The translations under genes were made by a program, and so were the position numbers. A DNA stretch of 64,000 nt from contig QEOQ01000092.1 of the NCBI GenBank assembly GCA_010279815.1, positions 40,238-104,237 on the forward strand, given 5' to 3'. The notes under the pieces were generated by a model. The model was not told where the DNA came from. It saw only the letters and a list, made by a program, of their open reading frames with translations, and did not search any database. Shown in pieces: positions 12,380 to 24,249 of the stretch. Position 1 is the stretch's first letter. Each line of letters begins with the position of its first letter. This DNA is from Brachionus plicatilis. Its lineage: Eukaryota; Rotifera; Eurotatoria; Ploima; Brachionidae.

Positions 12380-13170
12380 ATCCAAAAATGCACATGAGTC
12401 TGTACTTTGGATCAGAATCGTCAAAAGTCAAAGTCAAAGTCTGACTTTGACTTGAGTTCAAAATAATTTCAAAGTCAAAGTCTGATTTTGACTTCGGGCG
12501 ACATTAGGCCGGCCAGCTTGGGGGCCAAAAATCCGGCAAAAAATAAAAAATTAATTTAATTTAAAATATATTTATTATTTAAAAAAAGTAGCCATTTATT
12601 TAAAAAAAAAAAAAATTCAAAAATTTAAAAGAAAAAAAAAAAAATTTATTTAAAAAATTTAAAAAAACAGAGCAAAAAATTTTATTTAAAGAATAGAAAA
12701 AAACAAAACAACAAAATTTTTTTTTATAATAAAATTAAAAATAAAATAAAATTGTTTTCTTTTGTTTTTTTATTTTTTAAATAATTTTTTTTTTTTAAAT
12801 TTTTGAATTTATTTTTTTTTAAATAAATAGCTACTTTTTTTAAATAATAAATATATTTTAAATTATATTAATTTTTTATCTTTTTTGCCGGTTTTTTTGC
12901 CGCCTGTTTATTTTTGGCCGTTTAATTTGGTGGTCTAATTATTATTAATTTATTTATTTATTTATTTATTTCAATGAACGCCTTTAAGGCGATGTAAAAA
13001 AAAATTAAAAATTAAGAATAAGTATAAAGATAAAATAAGACAAATAATACTACTTCAAAAAAATAAAATTTAAAGTCAAAGTCCAGACTTGACTTCAAAA
13101 AATTAAAATTTAAAGTCAAAGTCTAGACTTGACTTTGACTTCATGACTTTGACTTTTGACCATCACTGCT
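12380..13170. mobile_element. foldback element with AGTCAAAGTC wings
   Basis: 12523-12919 is a large hairpin whose arms, about 180 bp each, start and end with GGCC; the left arm reads AATTAATTTAATTTAAAATA and the right arm its complement. Outside the hairpin, tandem AAAGTCAAAGTCTGACTTTG motifs (12420-12495) and their mirror (13072-13160) extend the symmetry, ending TTGACTTTTGACC. Related AGTCAAAAGTC ends occur at 17750, 20450-20515, 45400 and 58570-59005. Confidence 0.55.
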
Positions 13171-13703
13171 TTGGATATAGGACGGCCTATTAAGCTAAAT
13201 TTAGAAAAAAAATAATCATCAAAAAGCTTTATTTTGGTTCAATCAATGTTTTGTCTTAATTTTTTTAAACTTGATTTTTTTTTCTCTAATTTTTATTTTG
13301 GTATAAAATAAAAGTTTAATTTACTTGTATCTTTTTGTTTATTTAGTCTAATTTTTGTTTAGAAAAACACATTAAAATCACATAATGCTTTTATTTGACA
13401 TGGTTCTGACAGAAATTTGTGTAATTTTACGTAATCTTACACTTTCTTACACACATAATCTAATGTAAGATTACATCAAGTTCTGTATATTTTTAATCAG
13501 TTTTTCTAATACAAGGGTTAACCTGGTTAATGACTTTAAAAACTGAATATTGAAAAAAAAATATTTTGAAAATAAATAGGCTCTATTTATTTTAATGGAT
13601 TTCTTTTTTAGAGGTACAATGAAAATTTTAATAAATTGAATTTAAAACATAAATAAAGGCTACGGCAAAGTTTTAATATTAAAAAAAAAAATAAATTTTT
13701 TAA

Positions 13704-16700
13704 TTAAGCTAATCTTGTCCATTTTTCGCTCACTAACCATAACCTTTTTGAGTCATCTTTACTCAACGCTGCTTCAGAAGGCTGAATTTCTTTGAAATCT
13801 CTTAAATAAAGTTATATTTTTAAAAAATAATCTTTTAATAAGAGGCACAAAAAATTATACTTGATTAATTTTCCACTTTCTCTCTCAAATTGCTCAGAAA
13901 CAGCGGCATAAATCACAGATTGAGCGCCCATTTCGGCTGTTTTTAAAAATGCCTTGAAAAAAAGACTCACTGGAGAATATGGCGATCTGTAAACCGATGC
14001 ATGTCTCATTAAGTCTGTATAGGAATATCCTGGATCAACACAGTTCACACTGACACCTGAATCTTTCAATTTTTCTGCTAACTCTTTGGCAAAAAGTATA
14101 TTCGCAAGCTTGCTTTGATTATAAGCATCTTTTTCGTTGTAATTTTTAGTTGAGTTAAGATCCTCGAAATTCATCTCTCCTTTAATATGGTCTTTACATG
14201 TCAAAACAATCACTCGACTTGGTGATGATTCAGCCAATTTTGGAATCAATAAATTAGTCAAGTAGAAGTGTCCAAGATGATTTACACCCAGATGTCTTTC
14301 GAATCCTTCTTTGGTATAGCTCTTGGGACACCACATAACACCTGCATTGTTTACCAGAACATGTAAAAATTTTTCCTCTTAAAAAAACATTTAATTTAAA
14401 AAAATGTATATTCTGGTTGAATTTTTTTTTGTTTTAATTCAATTTAATAAAAATTTGAAATTTTATATTTTTTTCATTTTCTTTGTCGAGAAGAAAAAAA
14501 TTCAAAAAAAAAATCAATTCGTTAAAAAAAAGGAAAATTTAATATTGACTTCTTAATTTGGATGCAAATTTTAATTTCCAAATAAATCACTGATTTAAAA
14601 AAATAAAACACATATTTTTCCTGAAAGATCTTTTTTCCACTTAAAAAAATTGTAAATTTAAAATAGCTAAATTTTTTTGTCTTGAAAATTTTTTATTCAA
14701 CTAATTAAATTTAAACTTTTTAAAATTCAATAAAAAGGAATATTTTAAAATTTTATGTATGAAAATTAACTTGACAAAACATGTCAAGGAATTGCTTGGG
14801 AAAAAAATAGTGCTGGTAATCGACTCCAATCGATTGATAAAATACAAAAATCGACTAATTTTTTTTAATCAATTATAAAATCGACTAATTTGGCACTCGA
14901 AAAAAAGATTTTTCAGAGCAAAAATTGAGTGAATTTGGTGATTAGCTGTGTGCAATGTTGTCGGAAAAAATATTTTTTGCTTATTTAGCTTTAATTCAAA
15001 AATAAATTATTTATTAATGATTAAATTATTTATTAGTTGACTAAAAAAAAATTAGTCCATTTAATAGTCAATTATAAAAAATTAGTCGATTATTGCAAAA
15101 TCGATTGCCAACACTAGAAAAAAATTATTATTAAATTATTTAAAAATAATATTACGGTTTAGATTTATGTTTTGATCTTGATCTCAAAATTAAATTTGAC
15201 AAATTAAGTGTATTTTAGCATAGCAAATATGGTTAAATTTACGTTGTACCAAGCATTTTTAAGATACAATTAATGATTAAGTTTTTTTTTAAATAGTTAA
15301 TGTATTTTCTCTTTTTGATTAATATAATTATTTTTGTCTCTGGTTTTATAAGATAAATTGGTGAATTAACTGTTTTTTTCCTCTTTTTTAAAATATTTTT
15401 TCATGATTTTTTCCATCTGTCATTTTTATGGTAATTAATTGAACTTGGTGATTTTGGAGAAATTTCGCTGAATTGATTGCATCAAGCCAAATAATATTGT
15501 GGCTCAAAAAAATATAATCTTAATAAGCGGCTCTATCTCTTAGAAATTTTATTTATTGAAACAAAAGACAAAATAAATGTCAGAATTAAATTCAGAAGAA
15601 TTTTATTTTCATTAAAATTTACAATGGTTAATGATTTAATTTTCTTAATAAGACGAACAAGATTATCCATGATTTTTTATTCTGTAAACTTAAAATGTGT
15701 TATTTGGAATAAAAATTCGTTTACTCAAAACTTTAGATAGAATAATAATAAAATGGAGACTCTTTGACATTTTTTTTTGTCAACCTAATAATTTAAAGAA
15801 TTTTTTTTTTTAAATTTGAGCCTAATATTCGAAGTGAAAAAATGGTTTATTCTAGAGATGAACTTAAAATTAATTCAAAATTTTAAACGTTATTATTTAA
15901 TTAATTAAACATTAAAAAATTATAAAAATTTAAGATTTTCCATGAATAGACTATGAGATCTAACTATTAAAAAACCGTTTTCCTTTTTGTATTTTTTGAA
16001 ATTTATTTTATTTGACTTTGTACAAACTAATAAATTAATAATATTATTTATTAATTGAAAGGTTTTAATTGCCAGAATGGCCAAAGCAGCACTTCGTTTT
16101 AGCATTTTAATAATAATTTTTTTAATATCTTTTTTCAGTTCAATTCATAATGAAGACTTTCAATTGTTAAATTAGTGATAAAAATTTCCCAATCGGGACT
16201 CATTTTTTAAATTAATGGTTTTGTAAATTTCAAATATAAATTCTTCATTTTTTGCTAAATTAAAATTAAAGTTAATAAAAAATATTAGAAAAAATACTGC
16301 AACATAGTGCAACATACTTTGTTGCACCTTTTTAACCTGAAAAAATTTTTCTCATGTAAAAAAATAAAAGAATCAATAAAATTTAATTAGATAAATGATT
16401 TGGTTAGCCTAAAAATAAGGAAATAAAAATTTTATTTTAGGCAAAAAAGGTGCAACAAAGTATATTGAAATTCACAACACCAAATTAATTACTTTTCTAT
16501 TTTTTAATATTTTCTCCACAATTTTACTTATTAAGCGTTATGTTTTTTTAATTTATCAATTTTAAATGTAATTGATTAACCGCCTAATAAAAGCTTTAAT
16601 TTTTCAAATTCAAGACAATTTTTAAAGTTTATTTTTTCTTCTAAATTAAAAAAAAAATTGGAGGAAGAGTGCAAACCTCGTATACAAATCCTTTAACATA

Positions 16701-18332
16701 GCGATTCGTAAATTTTTTTTCACTATCTTTTTAACATGGTAAAAAAAAAAGAAATTTTATTTATATTATGTTAATTAGTAATTAATAGTAATAATAATTA
16801 ATAATTAATTAAACAAGATAAAAAAAATTTAAAAATATAAAAAAAATCAAGATATTAAAAAATTTATGACTTTTAAATTTTCTAAATTTTCCCTATCTTT
16901 TTAACATGGAAAAAAATTTTAAAAAAAGAAATTTTATTTATAGTATGTTAATAATAATAATAAAAATTATTAATAATTAATTAAACATGATAAAAAAAAT
17001 TTGGCAACTTCAACTTCATGATCATAATCAAATGATCAAAATTTAATTGATTCAAATCTTAATAAAAATGATGAAATTAGATTTTTTTAAAGTTTTTTTA
17101 AATTAAACATTAGATGTTTATTATTTTAATTAAAAAAAAAACAATTCTTTTTTTCTAGTTGACCTCTAATTGATTCTCCTAAAATCTTTATTTGAAAATT
17201 TTAAAGACAAATTTAAAATCGACATTAAGGTATCCAAATTATGACTTTAAATGATATTTTAATATTAATTAAAATATTTAACGGCGAAACAATGTTAAAT
17301 TTTGTATTGCTAAATTTCAAAATATCGATTAAGATTTTATTTTTACTTCAGACATAAATTCATATAATTTTCTATCTAATTATAGATTAAACAAATAATG
17401 TTTAATAAAGTATAGTCATTTATTATTAAAAAATTGATAAAAAATACCATTTTATTTGAATCAAAAACTAAAAATTTTGATTTGAAATCTACATTTGATC
17501 ATGAACTTCAATTTGCCAAAAAATTTAAAAATATAAAAAAATCAAGATATTAAAAAATTTATGACTTTTAAATTTTCTAAATTTTCCCTATCTTTTTAAA
17601 ATGAAAAAAAAAAAGAAATTTTATTAATAGTATGTTAATTAATAATAATAATAATAATTGATAATTAATTAAACAAGATAAAAAAAAATTTTAAATTATA
17701 TAAAAAAATCAAAATATTAAAAAATTTATGACTTTTAAATTTTCTAAACAAGTCAAAGTCGTGACTTGCACTCAACTTGTAAATTGTGACTTTAATGGCA
17801 AAATGAAAAAAATTTTACATTTTTTGAATTTTTTGTGCAATATTTCAAAAATAAAAATTTTATAAAAAATTGCACAAATAATCTAAAAATATGAAAATGT
17901 AAAAATATAAAATTATTTTCATTTTTCCCCTTTTACACAAGTCTCAATATGCCAAATGCTAAAAATAAAACAAAACTTACCTTTTTTAATTTGATCGGCA
18001 AAATTTTTAATTGACTCCAACGATGCCAGATCACAGAGTCTGCACTCAACATTTTTGTTAAAAGTCTCACTTGTTATTTCAGCTTTGGTTTTGTGGCATT
18101 TTGGCATATCTTTGCACGCAAGGATAACTCTGGCGCCTCGCTTTGCTAAATTCTTGGCTGTTTCTTTGCCAATGCCTCTATTGGCGCCTGTTATTAGAAC
18201 AGTTTTTCCATACAACTTCTCATTTCCTGTGTACTTGTCACCACTCATGTAACTTCTGGTGACTGCCAGTGCGCCAAAAAGCGTACCACCCGCGCTCAAA
18301 ATGTAGAATATTTTTCTCAGCCTATCCGCCAT
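13704..18332 (-). CDS. short-chain dehydrogenase, RDH11-14-like
   Basis: Three exons on the minus strand: 17981-18332, 13861-14377, 13704-13800. All junctions are GT-AG and in phase, giving 321 aa, the usual size of the retinol dehydrogenase 11-14 family (NADP(H)-dependent oxidoreduction of retinoids, sterols or lipid aldehydes on ER or mitochondrial membranes). An N-terminal hydrophobic stretch (about residues 8-25) is the likely anchor. The cofactor motif TGANRGIG is at 48-55, NNAG at 127-130, NHLGHF at 150-155, and catalytic Y203 and K207 in YNQSK. The C-terminus (LWLVSEKWTRL) fits the family. Odd point: where the family has Ser-Ser before the active site, this protein has Thr177-Cys178, so the catalytic Ser is apparently replaced. 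The ATG at 18332 is chosen because the upstream in-frame TTG is not a start and TTTAG lies two bases before it. Intron 1 (3.6 kb) is full of repeats. Confidence 0.88.
14410..14759. repeat. dispersed repeat block A (copy 2)
   Basis: Second copy of the block described at 6745, inside intron 1 of the dehydrogenase. It is followed here by a decayed MITE copy instead of block B. Confidence 0.7.
14760..15215 (-). repeat. decayed MITE copy interrupted by a second MITE
   Basis: Reading the reverse strand, GATCAAGATCAAAACATAAA, a CCCAAGCAATT segment and TTGACATGTTTTGTCAAG follow in the same order as in the complete element at 44039. The copy is split by the insertion at 14810-15114, which gives a relative age: the GATCAAGATC family came first. 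Confidence 0.5.
14810..15114. mobile_element. 305-bp MITE with TA target duplication
   Basis: The ends GTGCTGGTAATCGACT and AATCGATTGCCAACAC are inverted complements with few mismatches, and TA flanks both sides. Several ATCGACTAATTTT motifs recur inside. The size, ends and TA duplication suggest a Tc1/mariner-type MITE. It is nested in an older repeat. Confidence 0.6.
15216..16275. other. intron sequence without recognised elements
   Basis: Part of the dehydrogenase intron 1. Only A/T-rich sequence was seen; a 61-codon open frame on the minus strand near 15920-16105 has no ATG context or family resemblance and is taken as chance. Confidence 0.4.
16280..16480. repeat. short inverted-repeat element (TTTGTTGCACC family)
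   Basis: CATACTTTGTTGCACC at about 16313 pairs with GGTGCAACAAAGTAT at about 16449, giving a MITE-like unit of roughly 160 bp. A diverged copy (CATACTTTGTTGCAATT) is at 19975-20200 in a syntaxin-5 intron; both share the leader AATATTAGAAAAAATACTGC. Confidence 0.5.
16721..17750. repeat. 170-bp tandem repeat, three units, interrupted
   Basis: Units begin with (A/C)CTATCTTTTTAA at 16721, 16891 and 17586. The first spacing is 170 bp; the second is 695 bp, and after removing the 524 bp added by the inserted element it is 171 bp. Each unit contains AAGAAATTTTATTTAT, a TAATAATAATTAATAATTAA run, and ATTTATGACTTTTAAATTTT. Similar sequence appears at 58850-58925, so the unit belongs to a dispersed family. 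Confidence 0.75.
17003..17517. mobile_element. 515-bp MITE with 9-bp target duplication
   Basis: The element starts GGCAACTTCAACTTCATGATC and ends GATCATGAACTTCAATTTGCC, near-perfect inverted ends. AAAAAATTT occurs immediately left (16994-17002) and right (17518-17526). The interrupted tandem array shows the empty site in its other unit (near 16815), confirming the boundaries. A 9-bp duplication suggests a Mutator-like origin, although the duplicated word is A/T-only. No ORF. Confidence 0.75.
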
Positions 18333-18558
18333 CTCTAAACCCAACTCCTAGTTTACCTTCGGATTAAATTAGCATCGTAGGCTGTGAGACCTCTTTACCG
18401 GAAGAAGAGAAAAAAAAATTTTTTTAAGCAAAATTTTATTCAAAGCCCCGCCAAGCTAAAAGTATTAGCGGAAAATTTTTTTAGAAAAATATAAATCATA
18501 AAAATGTTTTACACTAAACGACCCCCAATGTTTTCTTGTTCAATAAACCTGCCAAAGT

Positions 18559-21500
18559 TTACGTCATGACCACAATGAAAACAACAAAAAACACAATCAG
18601 CACAAAGAAAATTTTTATCATGAGCCAGCGGTTGGATGTGACCGATTGAAAATATTTTAGCAGCTCACTGTGTGCAGCACTCACGTTCAGGTCCACGTCC
18701 TGAATATTGGTGCCTATGCGCTGAATGGACTCGTCCTGTTCCTTGACTATATTGGCCAACTGCTGAAACATGGAGCCCAGCTCGATTATTGTCTGCTCAA
18801 CTGTTTGCATGGCATTGGCTCTTTCCCTCAAAAAAGTCTCCTCTTGATTGATGATCAGATTTTTCTGGAACTGCTGCTTTTGCATTAGATCCAAGTTTAG
18901 TGTGGTGTCTTGGCCGCTGGCGGGTTTTTCTTCATCTACTAGCAGAACTGATTTGCCCATGGTGTTTCCTGGAAGTTTGGGTGGAGCAAGCAGACTGGCA
19001 GAGTTGAATGAATTTTTGGAAAAGTACTTTTCGCCGCGTTCGTTTTGGTGCTTTAGATTCTCGGTGCGTACTTCTAGGACATGTTTGAAATTTGATGATA
19101 CATTGACCAATTTGGACTGCAGCGAATAGACCACGTTGCTAGAGTGCTTTTGCATATTTCTGCCATCTTGGTTTTGATTTATTCTCACAAACTTTAACAT
19201 TTTTATTTATTAATGAGAAATTTATGGGTTTTGGCAATAATGTCTCCAAATGTTCACAAAAAATGTTAGAAATTTCGGTGAACATTTTGATCTCAATTAA
19301 AATTTTTAACAATAAAAATTAATTTTTATAATTAAAATTTTTTTTCTACTAACAATGAATTAATTTTGATCAGCTAAACTTTTTTTTTATAATGAAAAAT
19401 TATTTAGATCACTCAAATTTTTTTTTCACAATAAAAAATAATTTTGATCATCAAAAAAAATAGCTTTCTTTTATTGAAATTTAAATAATTTGTAAAGTAA
19501 TGTGGAAAAATTTAAAAACCCCAGTAAATTTAGAAATCAGCGAAAAAAACAATCGAATAAAAACGCCGAAGATGGTATGAGTAAATTTTACCAAAAAACT
19601 TGTTGAAAATTTTTCATTAAGTCAAAGTAAAAATTTTGTAAAAATTAAAATCTTTAATTAAAATTTAAATTTAGTTCATTTTATTTAAAATTAAATTCAT
19701 TTTTTAAATTTATTAATTTCAATAATTAAATTTGAGATTATTTTAAATTTATATAAATTCAGCAATTAAATTTTATTATATTATTATATATGCGAATTAA
19801 CAAGGCAAATGAAACTAAATTAAAAAATTTTGACAGTTTTTTCAATTGGAATTAAATAGAGTCAAGAATTTGACTTGCTGTGAAAATTTGTTTTTCAGGG
19901 TATTGTGAATTTCAAATTCAAATTAAGCAAAAATTCTTCTTTTTTTAAAAAATTAAAATTAATTAAAATTAATTAAAAAATATTAGAAAAAATACTGCAG
20001 TATAGTGTTACATACTTTGTTGCAATTTCTATACCTAAAATAATTTTTCTCATGTAAAAAAAAAGACAATAAATAAAGAATCAATAGGATTTAAATAGAT
20101 TATTGATTTAATTTAAAAAAAAAAAAAGAAATAAAAATTTTATTTTATGTAAAAAAAGGTTTTAAACGAAGTTCTGTTGCAGTATTTTTTCAAAAATTTT
20201 TTATCAAAAAATAAAGAATTTTTGTTCAATTTGGTTTTGAAATTCACAATAAAATTTACATGCCTGCGTCCCTGAGTGATCAGAATGGCAAAATTTTTTT
20301 TAGTTACAAAAAGTGCAATATTCAAAGTCTTGAAATATAAAAATATTTAAAGAAATAATTTTTAATCGGTAATATCGAAAATTATCAATTTCTCTTAAAA
20401 TAAGAAATCAAAAAGCTAAAAAAAATATCTAAAGTCGGAGTTTTGACCTGTCTTGAAAAATATAAATTTTATGTCCAAGTTCAGACTTCATGACTTTGAC
20501 TTTTGACCAACTCTGCTTACCACTTATAAAAATAATAACAGAATAATATTAGACTTGGATCAACTTTTCATTGATTAAAATATATAAATAAAATTCAGCC
20601 TAAAAAAAATAAATTGATGCATAAAAAAATTCAACTAATTATTATTTTTCCGAAATTATTTAAAATTTTTTTTTTAATTTGTACCGAGATTCTGTAATTG
20701 AAAGTCTAAATCAGTAAAAAAAAAATGAAGAAAATCAAAAAAATACTTGAAATTATTGGAGAGATATTCAAGCTGCAATAAAATTTACATTATATCTCTT
20801 TTTCTTTAAATTCAAATTAAATAACTTATTAAAATTGAGGGAAAAAAGTAAAATCAAATTTTCTTTTTTTTTGGAAGAATAAAAAAATGAAAGGACAATT
20901 TTGGAATAAAATAAAAAAAAATTTACTCACTTCTTGTAATTGATTTATTTCACTGTTTAGACTGTTCAAATCTTCTTTAATCAAATAGGTAAGTTCTTGT
21001 ATTTCTTTTGGCCTATCGTCAAATAAGGACTGTTTTTTGGTTACTTAAAAAAATAAAAGTTAATTAATTGAAGATTTTACAAAAAAACGTAGTAAAAGTA
21101 TCATGAACCTTTAATTAAAAACCTTAAATTTTTTTATTTAAAGCCTGCATAATGAAAAGGTAGAAAAGGTACAACTATTCATGAAATCTAAGAAATTTTA
21201 TATGAATAATTAAAAACATGACGCAGTCCAGATATTGGGACTTTTCTATTTTTACCATGCAAAATAATTTTTATACTCTTTAATGTGTAAATTTTTTAGA
21301 ATTTTTTCAAAGACTGGAATTTAAATAATTTAGTTTACACATTAAGGTAAACAAAATTATATGTATTTCTTTTTTTTTTTAATTTTAAACGAAGTTCTGA
21401 TGAAAATGGTACTGTTAATCAAAAATGTGTATTTTTCTTCCCTTTCATTTTCTTTTTGAATTAATTCTCTTTTAATCTTGCCAAAAAGGTTTAAAACTGA

Positions 21501-23972
21501 TAAATATTAATAAGGATAATAACAATTTATTTAACAATTAGCTCTTCTTTTTTCTCTTTTTTCTGCTATAAGATACATGGCAAATGAAAATTTAAAACCG
21601 TAAAAAAAACTGAAGGGTCTACACGGTTTTGTTATCACGCGGATAACAAAAAATGTTATCAAGGAAAATTGTTATCAAAAAATTTTTTTTTTTAGAAATT
21701 TAGTTATCATTACAAAAAAAAAAAAAATTGAAAATTGTAAAAATGAATATTGTTTTTTTTTATGAGTGCGGGGCATATGCCATTTTTTAGCCACCGGGGC
21801 CTTCCATTCTGATAACATTACCGGGTAGTCCGAAACTAAAAAAGTACCACAATTTAATAAAAATTTCCATCTAAATCTAAACAAGCATATTTTATAAAAT
21901 GAAAAAACATTTTCAATTCATAAAAATTTCAATAAATTTAATTTAACTTGAGCTAATAAATTAAAACTCTTTTAAATTAAATAACCAAAATTTAAAATTA
22001 AGCTAAGTTAATAAAAAAATCTTGCTTAATAAAATGAAAAATAATTATTACTTTTTTAATTTGTCTATGGAAAAAAAATTTAAATTGCTTATTACTTTTT
22101 AAATTAAAGATCTAAGTGTCATTTAAACCTCAATTATAAAATATTTAATAGTTAAATAAAAATAAAAGTCAATATAATGAACTATTCGTAAGTTAAGAGT
22201 ATTAGTTGTCATTTAAAATTATTATTTGTTAAAAAATCAAGTTAAGTGAGATTTAAAGTAGTAATCAAAGTAAAATTAAAAAAATTTCATCAATTTATAA
22301 ATAAATTTAAAAAAAATAAGGAATCAATTAAACAAAAATTATCAAATATAAAATTAATTCCGTTATATTTTTACCAATTCTTTTGACTGCTTTTTTGGGC
22401 ATACTCCTCTTATTTTTCCTAAATTGATGTCGCATGCTTTAGCTGGAAAGGAATAAAATAATTCATGACATAATGATTATTAATCCTTTGCAATGATTCT
22501 TTTCTAGTACATTATTAAATTGTAATTGATGAATTTTTTTTGCATTAGATTATTAGTTACAATTTATTAAAATTTATTCCAGTTCTTATTTACAATTAAT
22601 TGTATTAGTTTTTATTTAATTCAAAAAAATTTTCTTTTATGCTTTTTGGTTCTAAGTAATATTAATAAGGGTACTATTTTTCGTGCTACTTAAATTATTT
22701 TTTCTGCTACAAAAATAAAGAATGATATAAAAAAAAATATATGTTTATTTTTTGTGATAAAAATTTAATGTTAATGATATTTAATTTACATAATTGATAT
22801 ATTTTTTTTAATCTAATATAAAAAATAAACAAATGGTCATATGATTGATTTTTAATTAAACTAAAATAGAGAAAAAACAATTCATAAATTTGGGAAAAAA
22901 AAATATTTTTTTGTATTAAACACTAATTGAAACTTTTTATTTTATGAGCATAATCTACTTAGCAAATTATTTTTTTATTTTTATTATTATTTTTTATTAA
23001 CTAAAAAATAATTTAGATATCAGCATAATTAATTTTTCTATCTTATACATTTTTTTTATTCTATCATTTGTATGAAATTTTGTATCTATTCTTATTTTTA
23101 TTCATGTAGCAGAAGAATGAATTTTTGTATCATCATAAAATATAAGTCTATTAATAATTGTCATTTAATCTTTAAATGAAAGTTTATACTTTTATATGAA
23201 AATTAATACATTCAATTGAATTTTTTTTTCGACTTTTAATAAAAATTATTTGTCTCTTTATCTTTAAAATTAACTCTTTTTTACACTATTTCTATTTGAA
23301 TTTTTTTTTTTTTAAATAACAAGACTAAAAATAAATGACGCTAAAAATATCAAAAAATGACAGAAATGAATATGGTCAAAAAAAAATTAAAAATTCCAAA
23401 AAATACAAAAAAGAACAGGGCCAAAGAAAAAATTTAAAAAACAAAAAATATTTAAGAGATTAATAAAAATTAAGAGGCAAAATGAAATCAAAAATCATTT
23501 AGAAAAAAATTTAGATCAAATTTTAATTTAATTAAAATTTTTACAGATTTAAAAAAAAAGAAGTAATCCATAGAAAACTTACTGCATTTAAAATTTTTAA
23601 TAATAAATAATTTTTGATTAGTAACCTCATTTTACCTCTTTATTTTAATCAATTCCCTTATTAATTGAAATAAAAAAAAATATTTTTAATTACAGTCTGT
23701 TAACTTTTCAAGCTTGATGCAGGTGTTGGTCAATTCCTTGCCTATTTTTCTATAAACAAAAATGAAAAATGAAAAATTTAGATCCTAAAAGACAATGCCT
23801 ACTTGGCCATGAGCATAAATTGGTGTTTGAGATTTATTGCATCGCGGTCCCTCGAGCTTTTGGAGACGGCCGAAACTGGTCTATTGTTGGTCATCCGGCT
23901 TTGAAACGAGCGAATGGTGTTATGGAATTCGCTGGTTCTATCCCGACAAGAAGAGAGAGCAACAATTGGCAT
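18559..23972 (-). CDS. STX5: syntaxin-5 (Golgi Qa-SNARE)
   Basis: Four exons on the minus strand: 23803-23972, 23694-23749, 20931-21043, 18559-19191. Every junction is GT-AG and in phase, giving 323 aa. The start MPIVALSSCRDRTSEF matches the short-form start region of animal syntaxin-5 (SCRDRTxEF). Family segments follow in order: FMLMAKKIGKELTNT, KLTDLTKKQSLFDDR, LTYLIKEDLNSLN, VLEVRTENLK, the SNARE motif at about 230-292 with the central-layer Gln at 265 (IVKEQDESIQRI), then YFQSVTSNRWLMIKIF and a C-terminal membrane anchor at 302-323. It drives ER-to-Golgi and intra-Golgi vesicle fusion with its partner Q- and R-SNAREs. An acceptor-like TTTTTTAG lies two bases before the ATG, so a 5' exon or trans-spliced leader is possible; a long-form N-terminus with an ER-retrieval signal was not found. 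Confidence 0.93.
19535..19912. repeat. dispersed repeat block B (copy 2)
   Basis: Second copy of the block at 7121-7496, in the last intron of syntaxin-5, without block A beside it. Confidence 0.7.
22130..22450 (-). repeat. copy of a repeat shared with 38890-39300
   Basis: AATTCTTTTGACTGCTTTTTTG ... GCATGCTTTAGCTGGAAAGGA and the following TTCTAGTACATTATTAAA match, in the same order, the region at 39108-39245 (GACAGCTTTTTTAGTAACC ... GCTTCGGCTAGAAAGGA ... TTCTAGTACATTATTAAA). The 39-kb copy reads as part of a non-LTR retroelement protein, so this is probably a fragment of the same element. It lies in a syntaxin-5 intron. Confidence 0.45.
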
Positions 23973-24058
23973 CGCTAAAAAATTGTCAAAATGGTAAGTT
24001 TTTGTCAAGAAAATTTTTGGGCAATCACCCACTTGATTCTGTTTTTTGATTCAAAATT

Positions 24059-24247
24059 GAGCTAGATGAGATTAAATCGGCAGGGTTGGAAAGAAAAGCT
24101 GGATCAGCAGTGTGTTTATCTTGCTTGCAAAAGGTAAAATGAAAAGGTATTATTTTATAATAGAAAAATTTTTTTTACTCGAATTTTCAAGAGCAGGATT
24201 TGAGTTTACCAAGGGACGACGGCGCATTCGATTTACAAAAAATGTGA
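24059..24247 (+). other. two possible exons of an unrecognised gene
   Basis: A GC-richer island reads ELDEIKSAGLERKAG...CLSCLQK up to a GGTAAAAT donor at 24134. After about 60 bp an acceptor-like TTTTCAAGAG leads into a second open piece (DLSLPRDDGAFDLQKM, TGA at 24245). Codon use stands out from the flanks, which suggests coding origin. No start was found and the family is not recognised; it may be a gene fragment upstream of, and divergent from, syntaxin-5. Confidence 0.3.
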
Positions 24248-24249
24248 TA

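Noticed and set aside
16721..17750. Tandem units considered as a CRISPR array
   Set aside because: Units are 170 bp and wholly repetitive without unique spacers, in a eukaryotic intron.
18055..18252. Plus-strand frames over the dehydrogenase and syntaxin-5 exons (also 18670, 18848, 23769, 23837)
   Set aside because: Antisense shadows of well-supported minus-strand exons.
21600..21884. Minus-strand frame with WHMPRTH and a GC-rich patch near 21770-21830
   Set aside because: The GC-rich patch may come from a transposon or gene fragment, but no family motif, start or repeat copy supports it.
22372..22443. Candidate extra syntaxin-5 exon (piece reading VCPKKQS)
   Set aside because: The chain is already complete and in phase without it, and the piece is a copy of the repeat at 39.1 kb.
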